Source: Peptococcaceae bacterium (GTDB lineage: Bacteria; Bacillota; Peptococcia; Peptococcales; Peptococcaceae). From it: a DNA stretch of 16,937 nucleotides. The translations under genes were made by a program, and so were the position numbers. Positions 14,811 to 16,937 of the stretch are shown here, in pieces (the stretch's first letter is position 1; every line of letters begins with the position of its first letter). The DNA is taken from positions 1 through 16,937 of the forward strand of contig JAFXJE010000139.1 of the NCBI GenBank assembly GCA_017532485.1. The letters run 5' to 3'. The notes below the pieces were generated by a model. It was not told the DNA's origin. It saw only the letters and a program-made list of their open reading frames with translations, and did not search any database.

Positions 14811-14824
14811 TGGGGGGAAAATAT

Positions 14825-16930
14825 ATGGAAGAAAAAACTATCAATGTACCTGAGCTGTTCGGCAGTATGGTTTTCAATGATGCAGCTATGAAAGCAAAAT
14901 TGCCGAAAGATGTTTATAAAAATTTAAAGCATACTATTGAAGAAGGGCAATCCTTAGACCCTACCGTTGCTGATGTGGTAGCTAATGCAATGATGGACTG
15001 GGCGCTGGAAAAAGGGGTAACTCATTTTACACACTGGTTTCAGCCAATGACAGGCATTACTGCGGAAAAACATGACAGCTTCATCAACCCTGTTGGTGGT
15101 GGTGGAGTAATTATGGAATTCTCTGGTAAAGAATTGATTAAGGGTGAGCCTGATGCTTCTAGTTTCCCATCTGGTGGTTTGCGCGCTACTTTTGAAGCTA
15201 GAGGTTATACTGCGTGGGACCCAACTTCCTATGCCTTTATCAAAGATAATACATTGTGTATTCCAACGGTATTTTGTTCTTATAGCGGGGAAATTTTAGA
15301 CAAAAAAACACCTTTATTGCGTTCGGTAGAAGTATTGAATAAAGAAGCAGTGCGTTTCATGAATGCTTTAGGTTATCATGATGTCAACCAAGTATCACCT
15401 ACGGTAGGTCCTGAACAGGAATATTTCTTAGTAGATAGAGCTTTGTCTTATCAACGCAAAGACTTGCTTTTTGCTGGCAGAACTTTGTTTGGGGCGAAGC
15501 CACCAAAAGGGCAAGAGTTGGAAGATCATTATTTTGGTGCCATTAAACCACGCGTAGCTGCGTTTATGGCTGAATTAAATCAAGAATTGTGGAAATTAGG
15601 CATTTTGGCTAAAACTGAGCATAATGAAGCGGCTCCTGCTCAACATGAGCTGGCACCTATTTTTGGTACTGTAAATTTATCTACTGACCATAATCAGTTG
15701 ACCATGGAGATGATGAAAACAGTAGCTCGCAAACATGGCTTATCCTGCTTATTGCACGAAAAACCATTTGCTGGTGTAAATGGTTCCGGTAAACATAATA
15801 ACTGGTCCTTATCCACCAATACCGGTATCAATATGCTCAAACCAGGTAAAGCACCTGCCGATAATCTATTGTTCTTATTGACATTAGTAGCAGTTGTTGC
15901 TGCTGTAGATGATTATCAAGATTTATTGCGTATCTCAGTAGCCAATGCAGGTAATGACCATCGTTTAGGTGCCAATGAAGCACCACCAGCGATTATTTCC
16001 ATCTTCTTAGGTGACGAATTGACTGATATTTTGGAAGCTTATGAAAATGGTGAGGTTTATACGCCAGTTAAAGCTACAGCTATGGAAATGGGCGTATCTG
16101 TTTTACCAAGCTTTATGAAAGATACCACAGACCGTAACCGTACTTCGCCATTAGCGTTTACTGGCAATAAATTTGAATTTAGAATGTTAGGCTCCAGTTC
16201 TTCTATCGCTGAGACCAACACAGTAATGAATACTATTGTGGCTGATGCTTTAGGTAAAATGGCTGACCGTTTGGAAAAAGCCGAAGATTTGGAAAAAGAA
16301 ATCAAGCTGCTTATCCAAGAAACTGTCAAAGAACACAAACGGATTATTTTCAACGGTAATAACTATTCAGAAGAATGGGTGGAAGAAGCAGCGCAGAGAG
16401 GTTTGCTCAATTTGCGGACTACTGCTGATGCCGTACCTTATTTGGTAGAAAATAAAAATATTGCTTTATTTACTCGCCATGGTATTTATAGTGAAGAGGA
16501 AGTGCGTTCTCGCTGTGAAATCCAATTGGAAAACTACAGCAAAGTATTGCACATTGAGGCATTGACTATGTTGGATATGGCTAAACGAGAAATTATTCCT
16601 GCTGTAAATCATTATCTGAAAGATTTAAGTCAAACAGCAGCTTCAGTGAAAGCTGTTTTACCGACTGCAGATTGCAGCATGGAAGAAAGTTTGATTGCAG
16701 AAATTTCTCAACGTGCAGCAGCTTTATACCAAAAAACTGTTGCGTTAGATAAATTAATGAATGAAAGTAAGAAACATGAAGAAAATGTTCAAGATTGTGC
16801 CATTTATTATAAAGAGCAAGTATTTACCGCTATGGAAGAATTGCGTGTAGTAGCAGATGAATTGGAAACTTTGGTAGGTCAGGAATATTGGCCATTCCCA
16901 ACTTACAGTGATTTATTATTTAAAATCTAA
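14825..16930 (+). CDS. glnN: Type III glutamine synthetase GlnN
   Basis: GlnN joins ammonia to glutamate with ATP to give glutamine. Of 701 residues, it has the length of the large GSIII class and is much longer than GSI (about 450). The start is ATG at 14825, 7 nt after the G-run GGGGGGA (14812-14818), giving MEEKTINVPELFGSMVFND, typical of GSIII; the ATG at 14810 overlaps the previous stop and lies before the SD. The GSIII N-terminal domain is followed by the catalytic part: FTHWFQPMTG, PSGGLRATFEARGYTAWDP, VGPEQEYFLVD, KTEHNEAAPAQHELAP, and NGSGKHNNWS. The C-terminal segment (about 570-701) is helical. The gene is complete and ends 7 nt before the window edge, so the terminator is not visible. 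Confidence 0.97.
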   Translation: MEEKTINVPELFGSMVFNDAAMKAKLPKDVYKNLKHTIEEGQSLDPTVADVVANAMMDWALEKGVTHFTHWFQPMTGITAEKHDSFINPVGGGGVIMEFSGKELIKGEPDASSFPSGGLRATFEARGYTAWDPTSYAFIKDNTLCIPTVFCSYSGEILDKKTPLLRSVEVLNKEAVRFMNALGYHDVNQVSPTVGPEQEYFLVDRALSYQRKDLLFAGRTLFGAKPPKGQELEDHYFGAIKPRVAAFMAELNQELWKLGILAKTEHNEAAPAQHELAPIFGTVNLSTDHNQLTMEMMKTVARKHGLSCLLHEKPFAGVNGSGKHNNWSLSTNTGINMLKPGKAPADNLLFLLTLVAVVAAVDDYQDLLRISVANAGNDHRLGANEAPPAIISIFLGDELTDILEAYENGEVYTPVKATAMEMGVSVLPSFMKDTTDRNRTSPLAFTGNKFEFRMLGSSSSIAETNTVMNTIVADALGKMADRLEKAEDLEKEIKLLIQETVKEHKRIIFNGNNYSEEWVEEAAQRGLLNLRTTADAVPYLVENKNIALFTRHGIYSEEEVRSRCEIQLENYSKVLHIEALTMLDMAKREIIPAVNHYLKDLSQTAASVKAVLPTADCSMEESLIAEISQRAAALYQKTVALDKLMNESKKHEENVQDCAIYYKEQVFTAMEELRVVADELETLVGQEYWPFPTYSDLLFKI

Positions 16931-16937
16931 GATGAAA

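Overview
The window is an ordinary-looking stretch of chromosome from a low-GC bacterium with Firmicutes-type genes. The pieces supporting this are bS21 after a HIT gene, the diadenylate cyclase–CdaR–GlmM trio, an alanine racemase followed by an NdoA-type MazF, and DUF881/small-basic-protein genes. Strong purine-rich Shine-Dalgarno (SD) sites and frequent TTG/GTG starts fit too. The type III glutamine synthetase and overall gene style would suit the Negativicutes, but that is an inference from memory of the families. I see no mobile element, CRISPR array, tRNA or rRNA.

Layout. (1) Bases 1-1875 on the + strand: the 3' part of mtaB (tRNA ms2t6A37 methylthiotransferase), a HIT-family nucleotide hydrolase and rpsU (bS21), closed by a strong intrinsic terminator at 1892-1924. 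(2) Bases 1973-2884: a single unrecognised 260-residue gene with its own extended -10 promoter, ending at a probably bidirectional terminator. (3) Bases 2923-4772 on the - strand: a three-gene unit DUF881 / small basic protein (DUF1290) / DUF881, membrane-linked proteins that in many Firmicutes sit beside ftsA-ftsZ. (4) Bases 4773-4991: a divergent intergenic region with a candidate promoter, an imperfect tandem repeat, a 10-bp hairpin and a 12-bp palindrome. (5) Bases 4992-16930 on the + strand: ten tightly packed genes, cdaA, cdaR, glmM, acpS, nnr, alr, mazF, tex, an amidohydrolase and glnN. They overlap or are separated by at most 36 nt and no terminator is visible, so they may form one operon of about 12 kb.

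How they work together. cdaA/cdaR make and control c-di-AMP, and glmM and alr supply glucosamine-1-phosphate and D-alanine for peptidoglycan. AcpS activates acyl carrier protein, Nnr repairs damaged NAD(P)H, Tex binds nucleic acid during transcription, and GlnN assimilates ammonia. No gap lacks an annotated gene for more than 219 bases.

The points most worth a second look are: an apparently catalytically intact MazF with no antitoxin gene beside it in the spot where alr–antitoxin–toxin is expected; the unrecognised 260-residue gene; the DUF881–Sbp–DUF881 unit away from ftsAZ; structured leaders before rpsU and cdaA; and an amidohydrolase of unknown substrate coupled to glnN. I found no convincing new multi-gene system.
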